A stretch of DNA of 23,397 nucleotides from an uncultured Catenibacterium sp. (lineage in GTDB: Bacteria; Bacillota_I; Bacilli_A; Erysipelotrichales; Coprobacillaceae): the NCBI RefSeq assembly GCF_900540665.1, contig NZ_UQGV01000025.1:1-23397 (forward strand), read 5' to 3'. Shown here in pieces: positions 8,358-16,415 of the stretch. The notes beneath the pieces are model-generated. The model made no database searches and had not been told where the DNA came from. It was given only the letters and a program-made list of their open reading frames with translations. The translations under genes and the position numbers were made by a program. Numbering within the stretch: position 1 is the first letter of the stretch; each line of letters opens with the position of its first letter.

Positions 8358-9671
8358 TTATTTTGGAATATCTAACGAACCATAATAGTTATTTAAACCT
8401 ACAATATGTATATATGTTTTGTGATTGATAGAGATATAATCCACATTTTCAGTTAAGTTCTTGTATGTATCAGCTATTTGATATTCACAAAGAGGATTCT
8501 TCATAATAGTTCCCGAATATCTTATATCAGTAGAAATGGGATAAGGATTATAGACAGGCATATTAGTATAGAGTGGTATTTCTAGTACACGTTCAATATG
8601 ATCCATGTCATTAGCTATGTCCCCTCTTAACATATTCTTTGCTTCACTATATGGTGCACGGATATTGGACATATAGTAATGATGTCCAGGATTATTGTTG
8701 TGCACATCAAACTTCTGTAAGTACAAAGAGTCCTGTCCTTTGGTGATATAGTTATCAGTGAGATACTTAGAACCATAGAGTATAGATTTTTCTCTTGTAT
8801 CCCAGCCTCTCACTGCTGCAAAGTCTATTCCATCCTGATCACTACTATTAGCACCTATATTATATATATTATAGAAGAGAGGTCCTTGTGGATTGTTTCT
8901 TGCATGTCCTCCACGAAGTCCTAGTCCTCCACCTGCCTGTTCTTGAATTGCACGGGTAATGAGTAATGACATAGAGATGTTATTGACTTCTGCACTGTGA
9001 TGATAGAGTTCTGCCCAATCTTTTTTAGACTGTGGTTCTATACCTGACATTTCAGTTCCTGCCAGCATTCTTTTTCCTTCCTTTAATGTTTCAGAAGGAT
9101 TATAAGTGAGTTTCTCAAACATCAGTGCATGATAAGCATCAAGTCCATTGCGTGGATCTAAGAAATAACGTGCTGCCTGGAGTGAGACACGATACCATGT
9201 CTGTCCTTCAATAATATCAGGAGAAGCAATCATCTGAGAATCATTTGTATCTATTAGTGACTTACTTTGAAAGATAGAAGCAGTTTGACTAAAGTCTAAT
9301 GAAGTATTAAGAGGTACATAGCGCCATTCTGGATAAAGTGTATGTAAGAATCGTAAAGATTGTTTATAGTTATCAGGAAATGATGTGATTTCTTTTTCAA
9401 AAGATTCATCAAATACATATGCAATCACATTACGACTTGGTATATAGCCTTCTTTCTTCTCACCATTCACATATATATAACCATAATATTGAGAACCTCT
9501 TTGTCCTTCTACAACTAAAGGTTGTCCCATTGTGAGTGTTTGATTAAGAAAAGATGTATTCTCTTTAACTAAGAAAATATGAGGTGCAAGCTCCTTATAC
9601 GAAGTACATTGATGAACACCTAGAAGTAAAACTAGTACACATACTATCTTAATAATCGATGTCTTCTTCAT
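8358..9671 (-). CDS. secreted SH3-like/N-acetylglucosaminidase, peptidoglycan hydrolase
   Basis: A 437-residue exported protein. Residues 1-22 are a signal sequence: MKKTSIIK, then a VCVLVLLLGV core. The Cys at 22 does not sit in a proper lipobox. Residues about 35-90 look like a bacterial SH3 segment (YYGYIYVNGEKKEGYIPSRNV). The C-terminal half matches the LytD/LytG-type glucosaminidase fold: ITRAIQEQAGG with probable catalytic Glu244, FYNIYNIGAN, SILYGSKYL, SLYLQKFDV and HHYYMSNI. It would cut between GlcNAc and MurNAc in the wall. The frame is open further upstream, but the ATG at 9671 is chosen for the signal peptide and the purine-rich GGTGGGG before it. It overlaps the upstream phosphoesterase gene by 23 nt. 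No terminator is visible after it. Confidence 0.88.
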   Translation of the reverse strand: MKKTSIIKIVCVLVLLLGVHQCTSYKELAPHIFLVKENTSFLNQTLTMGQPLVVEGQRGSQYYGYIYVNGEKKEGYIPSRNVIAYVFDESFEKEITSFPDNYKQSLRFLHTLYPEWRYVPLNTSLDFSQTASIFQSKSLIDTNDSQMIASPDIIEGQTWYRVSLQAARYFLDPRNGLDAYHALMFEKLTYNPSETLKEGKRMLAGTEMSGIEPQSKKDWAELYHHSAEVNNISMSLLITRAIQEQAGGGLGLRGGHARNNPQGPLFYNIYNIGANSSDQDGIDFAAVRGWDTREKSILYGSKYLTDNYITKGQDSLYLQKFDVHNNNPGHHYYMSNIRAPYSEAKNMLRGDIANDMDHIERVLEIPLYTNMPVYNPYPISTDIRYSGTIMKNPLCEYQIADTYKNLTENVDYISINHKTYIHIVGLNNYYGSLDIPK

Positions 9672-10755
9672 TGACCCACCCCACCTGTGCACCACATAGT
9701 ACATATGCATAATGCCCATATATACCTGCAATCTTGACTTCTGTTCCTTTTTCACCTATAAACCAATGATCTGTATAATCATCTAAACAATAGAGATGAT
9801 GATTTCTTTCATATAAGAATTCATTCTTAATAGAGATCATTACATGATCACTCACTCTATAACATTGACTAAACTCTTTTCCTTTTTTCATCATCTTTAC
9901 TTCATAATCAGGAAAAGCTATCTTATGATCTACTTCACCATTACCATAAAGATCTTTATTTAATACACCCATAGGAAATGGCTGTACACATTCTGTTTGA
10001 TATGTCACTTCCCCCTTATAACTATGAATAATAAGCGCATTTAATTGTGAAATAGGCTTCACACCTGTTCCTCCATCAATACAGATAATCTTCTTTTCTT
10101 CATCTATAATAATGTCATTATGAATAGAACGAGGGAAATAATTGGATGTAGGAAGATGTCCTACTACAACTGTATATTTTAATGAATGTCCTAATTCATA
10201 AAAATGTTGGAGTTCGAGGTAAGATGATAAACCACACTCCTTATAATTGTCTCTTGGCTCTACACCTGCATGGACAAATAAATAGTCATTAAACAATAGT
10301 GTAGTAGGTAAATGGGACATGAACTTTAATTCTTGTTTAAGTTTTTCAGCCATAATCTTCTGCATACCTAAAGGTGTTTCATGTCCATCACTAAAATGTT
10401 CATGATTATAAATATCTCTAATAATACCGTTCTTACTATTTCTCTTTAAATACTTAGGAATTTCTCCTGCAATCTCTGGAATAGTAAGTAATGCATTCAT
10501 TGCCCATTCACAATTCCCCATCAAAACATAACACTTAGGAAAGCGTGAGAGATTCATAATAAAGTGTATTGTTTCTAATACCTGGTCTCCTTTTTCTACA
10601 AAGTCACCAATAATAACAAGATAATCCTCTACAGGATCATAATTCACTTTTCTCAATAATTCTTTAAAACGGTCTAAATGACCATGTATATCTGATATCG
10701 CAATCAGGCGATAATCATTCTTTTCTTTTTTAATTAAATGTTTAGGCGTTAACAT
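9649..10755 (-). CDS. calcineurin-like (PPP-type) metallophosphoesterase with SH3-like C-terminus
   Basis: A 368-residue protein whose residues 15 to about 240 carry the metallophosphatase motifs in order: SDIHGH (21-26), GDFVEKG (50-56, the usual GDxVDRG), GNCE (80-83, the usual GNHE), VHAGVEP, VGHLPT and IDGG. It probably hydrolyses phosphoprotein, Ap4A or another phosphoester; the substrate cannot be told. The last 60-70 residues (KGTEVKIAGIYGHYAYVLC, then GWVNEEDIDY) look like an SH3-type barrel. No signal peptide is visible, so it is probably cytoplasmic. GGAGG lies 8 nt before the ATG. A TAGAAT box (10779-10774) right after the gntR terminator may serve as its -10. It overlaps the glucosaminidase gene by 23 nt, so the two form an operon. 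Confidence 0.87.
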   Translation of the reverse strand: MLTPKHLIKKEKNDYRLIAISDIHGHLDRFKELLRKVNYDPVEDYLVIIGDFVEKGDQVLETIHFIMNLSRFPKCYVLMGNCEWAMNALLTIPEIAGEIPKYLKRNSKNGIIRDIYNHEHFSDGHETPLGMQKIMAEKLKQELKFMSHLPTTLLFNDYLFVHAGVEPRDNYKECGLSSYLELQHFYELGHSLKYTVVVGHLPTSNYFPRSIHNDIIIDEEKKIICIDGGTGVKPISQLNALIIHSYKGEVTYQTECVQPFPMGVLNKDLYGNGEVDHKIAFPDYEVKMMKKGKEFSQCYRVSDHVMISIKNEFLYERNHHLYCLDDYTDHWFIGEKGTEVKIAGIYGHYAYVLCGAQVGWVNEEDIDY

Positions 10756-10783
10756 AAATACCCTCCTGATATCATTCTACAAC

Positions 10784-10808
10784 AAAAAAAGTAGGTTGAC
10801 CCTACTTT
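10784..10808 (-). terminator. intrinsic terminator of the acn-icd-gntR operon
   Basis: An 8-bp stem (10788-10795 with 10801-10808) with a 5-nt loop is followed on the minus strand by a run of seven T. The gntR stop codon TAG (10804-10802) lies inside the stem. Confidence 0.88.
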
Positions 10809-11476
10809 CTTGTTGCATAATATTTTCTTACAAGCATCTGTGTTTTACGAATATGTCTTTGAATACGTTCTGTTGCTTCATCTTTGTCTCCATCAATGAT
10901 GGCTTCTAGAATAGCACGATGTTCTGCAAGTGATGATTCTAAACGTTCTGGACGTGCAATAGAATGTCTTGATGTCACAGAAACATAGTAATGAATATCC
11001 TTAAGAATCTGTTCAAAATAGGTAGACTGTGTTGCCTGATAAATAGATTCATGGAATAGAATATTGAAATCATTCACTTTATCAAAGTCACCCTTTGTAG
11101 TATAGAATTCTAATAATTCAAATACTTCTTTAATTTTAGCAAGATGCACTTCATCCATACGATCAATTGCGAATGAAACAGCTAATCCTTCTAGAGAAAG
11201 ACGTATTTCAAACATATCATCAATATCACGAGGTGAAAAACCTTTCACATAAACACCTTTATTAGGAATACTTTCTACTAAACCCTCTAATTCTAGCTGC
11301 TTTAATGCTTCTCTAATAGGTGTACGAGAAATCTTCAATTCTTTCGCAAGTGTCAATTCATTTAGTTTGTCACCGCATTGATAACTTTCATTAAGAATAC
11401 GATCACGTAATAAGATAAATATTTTAGAGCCCAATGATCCATGGGAAGTTGATTCAAAAATGCTATGAGATGGCAT
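10802..11476 (-). CDS. GntR-family (FadR/FCD subfamily) transcriptional regulator
   Basis: A 224-residue repressor-like protein. The N-terminal winged helix spans about residues 15-80 (LNELTLAKELKISRTPIREA, then LEGLVESIPNKGVYV). The C-terminal all-helical FCD domain has the usual metal/ligand residues in DFNILFHESIY, LAEHRAIL and QRHIRKT. FCD regulators typically sense organic acids bound through this metal. The gene is last in an operon with aconitase and isocitrate dehydrogenase, 16 nt after icd, so citrate, isocitrate or 2-oxoglutarate are sensible effectors (inference). The frame is open upstream inside icd, but the ATG at 11476 has GGAGGG 8-9 nt before it. A palindrome fitting this family overlaps the operon promoter. 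Confidence 0.92.
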   Translation of the reverse strand: MPSHSIFESTSHGSLGSKIFILLRDRILNESYQCGDKLNELTLAKELKISRTPIREALKQLELEGLVESIPNKGVYVKGFSPRDIDDMFEIRLSLEGLAVSFAIDRMDEVHLAKIKEVFELLEFYTTKGDFDKVNDFNILFHESIYQATQSTYFEQILKDIHYYVSVTSRHSIARPERLESSLAEHRAILEAIIDGDKDEATERIQRHIRKTQMLVRKYYATRK

Positions 11477-11492
11477 TTCGTTGTCCCTCCTC

Positions 11493-12485
11493 TTATAATT
11501 TATCGATAATTGCGTTTGTAAACTCTTTTGTAGTTGCCTGTCCACCAATATCAGGTGTTGTAAACTTACCTTCTTCTATGACTGCTGCTAGGGCTTCTCT
11601 TAAAGATTGTGCTTCTTTCTGTTTATTTAATGCTTCAAGCATCATTGCGAATGCAAGAATTAAAGAACTTGGGTTCGCAATACCTTTACCTGCAATATCA
11701 GGTGCACTGCCATGAACAGCTTCATAAATACGGTAGTCATCACCAATATTACCTGATGGTGCAATACCAAGACCACCTACAAGACCTGCACATAAGTCAG
11801 AGACAATATCTCCATATAAGTTTGGTGCGACAAGGACATCAAATGTCTCTGGACGCTGTACAAGCTGCATACACATATTATCAATAATAACTTCCTGTGT
11901 TTCTATTTCTGGATAGTCTTTTGCCACTTCTCTATAACAATCAAGGAAAAGACCATCTGTATACTTCATTATATTGGCTTTATGGATGGCTGTCACTTTT
12001 TTTCTGTTATTTGTGCGTGCATATTCAAATGCATAACGACAAATACGTGTAGAAGCTTCTCTAGTGATTAACTTAACACCATTCGCAATATCATTAGTGA
12101 GCATATATTCAATACCTTTATATAAATCTTCAGTATTTTCTCTAATAATGACTAAGTCAATATTTTCATATTTAGAATCAATACCCCTGAAATTACGTAA
12201 AGGACGTACATTGGCATACGTAGAGAATTTCTGTCTTAATGCGACATTCACACTTCTAAAACCTGTTCCAATTGGAGTCGCTGTAGGACCTTTTAATGCC
12301 CATTTATATTCTTCAATTGCATCTACAAGAGCAGGTTCCCATACTTCACCTGTTTCTTTCGCATATTCTGCCCCTGCTCTATATTTAACCCATTCAATAT
12401 CTAGGTTCATTGCTTTTGTGATAGATTCAACACTTGCTGAAATCTCTGGTCCAATACCATCACCTGGAATAAGTACTGCTTTCAT
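11493..12485 (-). CDS. icd: NAD-dependent isocitrate dehydrogenase
   Basis: A 330-residue enzyme that oxidatively decarboxylates isocitrate to 2-oxoglutarate. It shows the isopropylmalate/isocitrate dehydrogenase pattern: start LIPGDGIGPEI, substrate-binding TGFRSVNVALR, IRENTEDLY, the catalytic-Lys region TAIHKANIMK, and the metal-binding APNLYGDIVSDLCAGL. After HGSAP the residues are Asp-Ile, typical of NAD users; NADP enzymes such as E. coli Icd have Lys-Tyr there. The length fits the short NAD-type group. Its ATG overlaps the aconitase stop (TAATG), and its GGAGGA (12499-12494) is formed by two Gly codons near the end of acn. The gntR gene follows. Citrate synthase is not in the window. 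Confidence 0.94.
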   Translation of the reverse strand: MKAVLIPGDGIGPEISASVESITKAMNLDIEWVKYRAGAEYAKETGEVWEPALVDAIEEYKWALKGPTATPIGTGFRSVNVALRQKFSTYANVRPLRNFRGIDSKYENIDLVIIRENTEDLYKGIEYMLTNDIANGVKLITREASTRICRYAFEYARTNNRKKVTAIHKANIMKYTDGLFLDCYREVAKDYPEIETQEVIIDNMCMQLVQRPETFDVLVAPNLYGDIVSDLCAGLVGGLGIAPSGNIGDDYRIYEAVHGSAPDIAGKGIANPSSLILAFAMMLEALNKQKEAQSLREALAAVIEEGKFTTPDIGGQATTKEFTNAIIDKL

Positions 12486-14404
12486 TAGAAATCTCCTCCT
12501 AGTTCTTTAATCGCATTTAATAATCCACCATACTGAATCATGACTTTTTCACGAGCTGATAATGATAGATGTGCTGTAATAGTTTCATTTGTATTCTTAT
12601 TAGTCACCACAATGTCCTTACCTTCTTCTACAGATGTTAATAAGTCACTTAATTCGTAATCATCCTGATTATTGAAGAAATCATAATCTTTCGCATCAAT
12701 AACAAGTGGAAGAATACCATTGTTGATTAAGTTAGAACGATGAATTCTTGCAAATGAAATTGCGAAGATAGCTTTGATCTTTAAGTAGTTAGGTACTAAT
12801 GCAGCATGTTCTCTTGATGAACCCTGTCCATAGTTATCTCCACCTACAATGAAACCACCATTGTTTTTTACGGCTCTATTATAGAATTCAGGATCTACCT
12901 TAGAGAATGAGAACTTAGCTAAATGAGGGACATTAGAACGGAATGGAAGTAATTTAGAATCAGAAGGCACAATATGGTCTGTAGAGATATTGTCTCCTAC
13001 TTTTAATACAACTTTACCACTTACTGTATCTGTTAATTTATCTCCTCTAGGAACTGGTTTGATATTTGGTCCCATATAGATTTCATTATCAGGGATATAT
13101 TCACTAATAAAGAAGTTAGGATTCTTCACAAATGGTGTATCTGGTACTTCTTCTAAAACCATATCATCTTCAAATTCCTGTGATAAATAACCTTTGACTG
13201 CAGATAATGCAGCAACTTCTGGAGAGACAAGATATACACTTGCATCGTTTGTACCAGAACGTCCTTTAAAATTACGGTTGATTGTTCTCAAAGATACACC
13301 TTTTGATAATGGAGCCTGTCCCATACCGATACAAGGACCACATCCACATTCAAGAATTCTTGCACCTGCATGAATCATATCTGCAAGAGCACCATTTTGT
13401 GCAAGCATAGAAAGAATAGAGGATGAACCTGGCGCAATAACTAAAGAAACATCTTCAGCTACTTTACGACCTTTTAAAATCTTTGCAGCACGCATCATAT
13501 CTAGTAAAGATGAGTTTGTACAAGAACCAATAACTACCTGATTGATCTTCATACCTTCTAATTCTTTTACATCTACTACATTATCTGGTGAATGAGGCTT
13601 GGCAACCATAGGAACTAATGTAGACATATCGATTTCAATAGTTTCATCATATGTTGCATCATCATCAGCTTTCATTTCAACATATTCATCTTCTCTACCC
13701 TGTTGTTTTAAGTAAGCTAAAGTATTTTCATCTGTTGGGAATACTGAAGTAGTCGCACCTAGTTCTGCACCCATGTTACAGATAGTGGCACGGTCAGTTA
13801 ATGAAAGATCAGTTAAACCTTCACCTGTATATTCAACAATCTTATTAACCCCACCTTTTACAGATAATACCTGTAGGATTTTTAAGATAACATCTTTTGC
13901 AGATACCCAAGGTGCTTTACGTCCTGTTAGTTTAACCTGTAAAACTGATGGACACTGAACATAGTACTTACCTGTTGCCATAGCAACGGCTACATCAAGT
14001 CCTCCTGCACCAATCGCAATCATACCCATTGCACCACATGTTGGTGTATGAGAATCTGAACCAATAAGCGTCTTACCTGGATGTGAGAAATTTTCAAGCT
14101 GTAACTGATGACAGACACCATTACCTGGTTTAGAGAATGTAATACCATGTTTTCTTGCAACAGATTTAATAAATTCATGGTCATCCATGTTTTCAAAACC
14201 AGTCTGAAGCATGTTATGATCAATATAAGCCACTGCTTTTTCTACTGCAACATGTCCTACATTCATAGCTTCTAACTGTAAATAAGCCATTGTACCTGTA
14301 GAATCCTGTGTTAAAGTCTGGTCAATTCCAATACAAATAGATGTCCCTGGAACTAATACTCCTTCTTTAAGATGTGCATTCAAGATTTTATACGCTAGAT
14401 TCAT
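12485..14404 (-). CDS. acn: aconitate hydratase
   Basis: A 639-residue [4Fe-4S] enzyme converting citrate to isocitrate. The cluster ligands are visible: Cys295 in GSCTNSS, and Cys355 and Cys358 in CGCGPCIG. Other landmarks are GSDSHTPTCGAMG near the N-terminal third and the C-terminal swivel domain with GDNYGQGSSREHAALVP. The compact length matches the shorter aconitase subfamily of Clostridia and archaea rather than the roughly 900-residue AcnA. The frame is open up to 14479, but the ATG at 14404 is chosen because GGGGGAG precedes it and the upstream stretch contains the promoter and the palindromic operator. First gene of the acn-icd-gntR operon, which supplies 2-oxoglutarate for glutamate synthesis. 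Confidence 0.94.
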   Translation of the reverse strand: MNLAYKILNAHLKEGVLVPGTSICIGIDQTLTQDSTGTMAYLQLEAMNVGHVAVEKAVAYIDHNMLQTGFENMDDHEFIKSVARKHGITFSKPGNGVCHQLQLENFSHPGKTLIGSDSHTPTCGAMGMIAIGAGGLDVAVAMATGKYYVQCPSVLQVKLTGRKAPWVSAKDVILKILQVLSVKGGVNKIVEYTGEGLTDLSLTDRATICNMGAELGATTSVFPTDENTLAYLKQQGREDEYVEMKADDDATYDETIEIDMSTLVPMVAKPHSPDNVVDVKELEGMKINQVVIGSCTNSSLLDMMRAAKILKGRKVAEDVSLVIAPGSSSILSMLAQNGALADMIHAGARILECGCGPCIGMGQAPLSKGVSLRTINRNFKGRSGTNDASVYLVSPEVAALSAVKGYLSQEFEDDMVLEEVPDTPFVKNPNFFISEYIPDNEIYMGPNIKPVPRGDKLTDTVSGKVVLKVGDNISTDHIVPSDSKLLPFRSNVPHLAKFSFSKVDPEFYNRAVKNNGGFIVGGDNYGQGSSREHAALVPNYLKIKAIFAISFARIHRSNLINNGILPLVIDAKDYDFFNNQDDYELSDLLTSVEEGKDIVVTNKNTNETITAHLSLSAREKVMIQYGGLLNAIKELGGDF

Positions 14405-14428
14405 ATAATCTTCTCCCCCTTGTTTATT

Positions 14429-14440
14429 ATTGTATACAAT
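14429..14440. promoter_or_regulatory. palindromic operator, candidate GntR site
   Basis: ATTGTATACAAT is a perfect 12-bp palindrome overlapping the last two bases of the acn -10 box and the region of the start site. Its T-GTATAC-A core fits the general operator pattern of FadR-subfamily GntR proteins. I found no second full copy in the window. Bound protein would block the acn promoter. Confidence 0.7.
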
Positions 14441-14467
14441 TATACACATATACCATTCTATGTGCAA
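14439..14467 (-). promoter_or_regulatory. promoter of acn-icd-gntR
   Basis: On the minus strand a perfect TATAAT (14444-14439) has TTGCAC (14467-14462) 17 bp upstream; only the TTG of the -35 is conserved. The predicted start near 14432 falls inside the palindrome at 14429-14440. Confidence 0.65.
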
Positions 14468-14486
14468 TATAAAAAACAAAGATAAT

Positions 14487-14515
14487 TTGTATTTATTTCG
14501 TTAAATTGGTACAAT
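14487..14515 (+). promoter_or_regulatory. extended -10 promoter of the ABC-F gene
   Basis: TTGTAT (14487-14492), a 17-bp spacer and TACAAT (14510-14515), with TGG directly before the -10, giving an extended -10 element. The leader to the ATG is only about 12 nt. Confidence 0.6.
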
Positions 14516-14533
14516 ACACTGGGTGATGAAAAA

Positions 14534-16390
14534 ATGATATTATCTTGTTCAGGACTTACTAAATCTTATTCAGGAAAAGAAGTCCTAAAAAATATAACTT
14601 TCCATATAGAAGAGCATGATAAACTTGCCATCATTGGTGTCAATGGTGCTGGTAAAAGTACATTGCTTAGAATTCTTTTAAATGAAGAGGCTTATGATGA
14701 TGGTATGATGACCATTGCGAAGAATATTCGTATTGGGACACTCAATCAGGAACATAAGTTTGATCTTAATAAAAGTATTTATGAAACATTGGAAGAACCT
14801 TTTGAAGATTTAAAGAAAATAGAGAAACGTATTCGTGAATTGGAACAGGAAATGGCTGTGACAAATGATTTAGATACAATTATGAATCAGTATGATTCTT
14901 TATTATCTAAATTCCAGGATGAAGGCGGTTATGCTATGGAATCACAAGTCAAAGGTGTTTTGAATGGTTTAGGTTTTGATGAGGATATGTGGTATAAACC
15001 AATTGGTATCTTATCTGGTGGACAAAAGACAAGAATTGCATTAGGTCAGTTACTATTACGTTCTCCTGATTTATTATTGCTTGATGAACCGACTAACCAT
15101 CTTGATGTTAATTCTATTGAATGGTTAGAAAATTATTTAAAACAGTACAATAAAGCAGTCATTGTAGTATCCCATGACCGTTATTTTATTGATCAGGTGT
15201 CTACTTCTATTATGGAAATAGAGAATGGCAGAAGTAAGATATATAAATGTAATTATTCTAAATATGCTGAAATCAAGAAGCATGATCGTGATGTAGAGTT
15301 AAAACATTATTTAAATAATCAGAAAGATATTAAACGTATGCAGGAGTCTATTGACCGTTTAAAATCTTATAACCGCGAAAAACAGGTAAAACGTGCTGAG
15401 TCTAAAGAGAAAGCACTTGAGCGTATGGAGAAAGTAGAAAGACCAGAGAGTCTTCCTTCTAGTATCCGTTTTGCATTTGTTCCTGAAGTAGAGAGTGGTT
15501 ATGATGTTTTAAAGGTAGACGATGTAGCGATGGCTTTTGATAAGCCACTGTTTGATTCTGTATCTTTTGAAGTCAAGAAAGGTGAAAGAGTTGCCTTACT
15601 TGGGCCTAATGGTGTAGGTAAGACAACTATGTTCCATTTGATTCTTAAAGATTATTTACCTGTACATGGACGTATTCGTTTGGGTTCCAAGGTTATGATT
15701 GGTTATTATGATCAGGAACAGACTTCTTTATCTCCTGAAAAGACAATCTTTGATGAAATACATGACGCTTATCCTGATATGAATAATACAGAGATTAGAA
15801 ATATCTGTGCTGCATTCTTATTCAAAGGTGAAGATGTATTTAAAACAATTGATGTTTTATCCGGCGGTGAAAAAGGACGTATTGTCTTAATTAAACTATT
15901 ACTTAATAAAGCCAACTTCTTGATACTAGATGAACCAACAAACCACTTAGATATTCAGTCTAAGGAAGTACTAGAAGATGCATTATTAGATTTTCCTGGT
16001 ACTATTCTCTTTATTTCTCATGACCGTTATTTTATTAACAAGCTCGCTACTAAGATTGTGGAAATGAATCCTCATGGTGATGAAATCTTTGGTGGTAACT
16101 ATGCTTATTATCTTGAACATCGTAAAGTAGAAGAAGTTGTGAAAGAAACAGCGGTAAAAGTTCAAAATACTATTGATAAGAAAAAGAAGAATAAATTAAA
16201 GAAGATAGAAAATGATATTTCTGATTTTGAAGAGAAGATCAGTGCAAAGGAAGAAGAACTCCATAGTGATGAAGTGATGAATGATTATCAGAAGTATAAT
16301 GAAATCACTGCTGAACTAGAAGACTTAAATAACAAATTAGAAGAACTCATGATGGAATGGGAAGAACTTTCAGAAGAGATGAACGCTTAA
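14534..16390 (+). CDS. ABC-F family ATPase (YdiF/Uup-like)
   Basis: A 618-residue soluble protein with two ABC ATPase domains and no membrane segments. The first domain has Walker A GVNGAGKST (near residue 36), signature LSGGQKTR and Walker B LLLLDEPTNHLD. The second has GPNGVGKTT, LSGGEKGR and LILDEPTNHLD. A charged inter-domain linker (about 240-310) and a C-terminal coiled coil (about 545-618, rich in Lys/Glu) match the YdiF/Uup type. ABC-F proteins act on the ribosome, relieving stalls or protecting against antibiotics. The linker looks like the housekeeping kind, so a resistance role is not indicated. GGGTGATG precedes the ATG. Monocistronic, divergent from acn. Confidence 0.93.
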   Translation: MILSCSGLTKSYSGKEVLKNITFHIEEHDKLAIIGVNGAGKSTLLRILLNEEAYDDGMMTIAKNIRIGTLNQEHKFDLNKSIYETLEEPFEDLKKIEKRIRELEQEMAVTNDLDTIMNQYDSLLSKFQDEGGYAMESQVKGVLNGLGFDEDMWYKPIGILSGGQKTRIALGQLLLRSPDLLLLDEPTNHLDVNSIEWLENYLKQYNKAVIVVSHDRYFIDQVSTSIMEIENGRSKIYKCNYSKYAEIKKHDRDVELKHYLNNQKDIKRMQESIDRLKSYNREKQVKRAESKEKALERMEKVERPESLPSSIRFAFVPEVESGYDVLKVDDVAMAFDKPLFDSVSFEVKKGERVALLGPNGVGKTTMFHLILKDYLPVHGRIRLGSKVMIGYYDQEQTSLSPEKTIFDEIHDAYPDMNNTEIRNICAAFLFKGEDVFKTIDVLSGGEKGRIVLIKLLLNKANFLILDEPTNHLDIQSKEVLEDALLDFPGTILFISHDRYFINKLATKIVEMNPHGDEIFGGNYAYYLEHRKVEEVVKETAVKVQNTIDKKKKNKLKKIENDISDFEEKISAKEEELHSDEVMNDYQKYNEITAELEDLNNKLEELMMEWEELSEEMNA

Positions 16391-16391
16391 A

Positions 16392-16415
16392 AGGACTAGG
16401 GGCAACCCTAGTCCT
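16392..16415. terminator. bidirectional hairpin between the ABC-F gene and the convergent membrane-protein gene
   Basis: A perfect 10-bp stem (16392-16401 with 16406-16415) closed by a GCAA tetraloop. It starts one base after the ABC-F stop and overlaps the stop codon of the convergent gene. The T run is TTTT on the minus strand and an interrupted AATTTCTTT on the plus strand. Confidence 0.82.

Noticed and set aside
8340..8360. A possible terminator after the glucosaminidase gene (AAAAT/ATTTT arms)
   Set aside because: It is a short AT-only pairing with no T tract, too weak to call; read-through into the GH1 gene remains possible.
9672..9755. A 28-residue N-terminal extension of the glucosaminidase (open to 9755)
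   Set aside because: The extension would bury the signal peptide (MKKTSIIK and hydrophobic core) inside the protein; the internal ATG at 9671 is the better start.
12064..12510. A 148-codon open frame on the plus strand opposite icd
   Set aside because: It runs antisense to a clear isocitrate dehydrogenase gene, has no ribosome binding site or family resemblance, and arises from codon bias on the other strand. The same applies to the frames at 20190-20636 (opposite glnN), 11434-11715, 7686-7892 and 18257-18463.
14526..14536. A three-codon mini-frame (ATG AAA AAA TGA) whose stop overlaps the ABC-F start codon
   Set aside because: It looks like a leader peptide, but the purine-rich GGGTG is too close to its ATG to serve as a ribosome binding site, and no attenuator hairpin is present. 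It is most likely chance.
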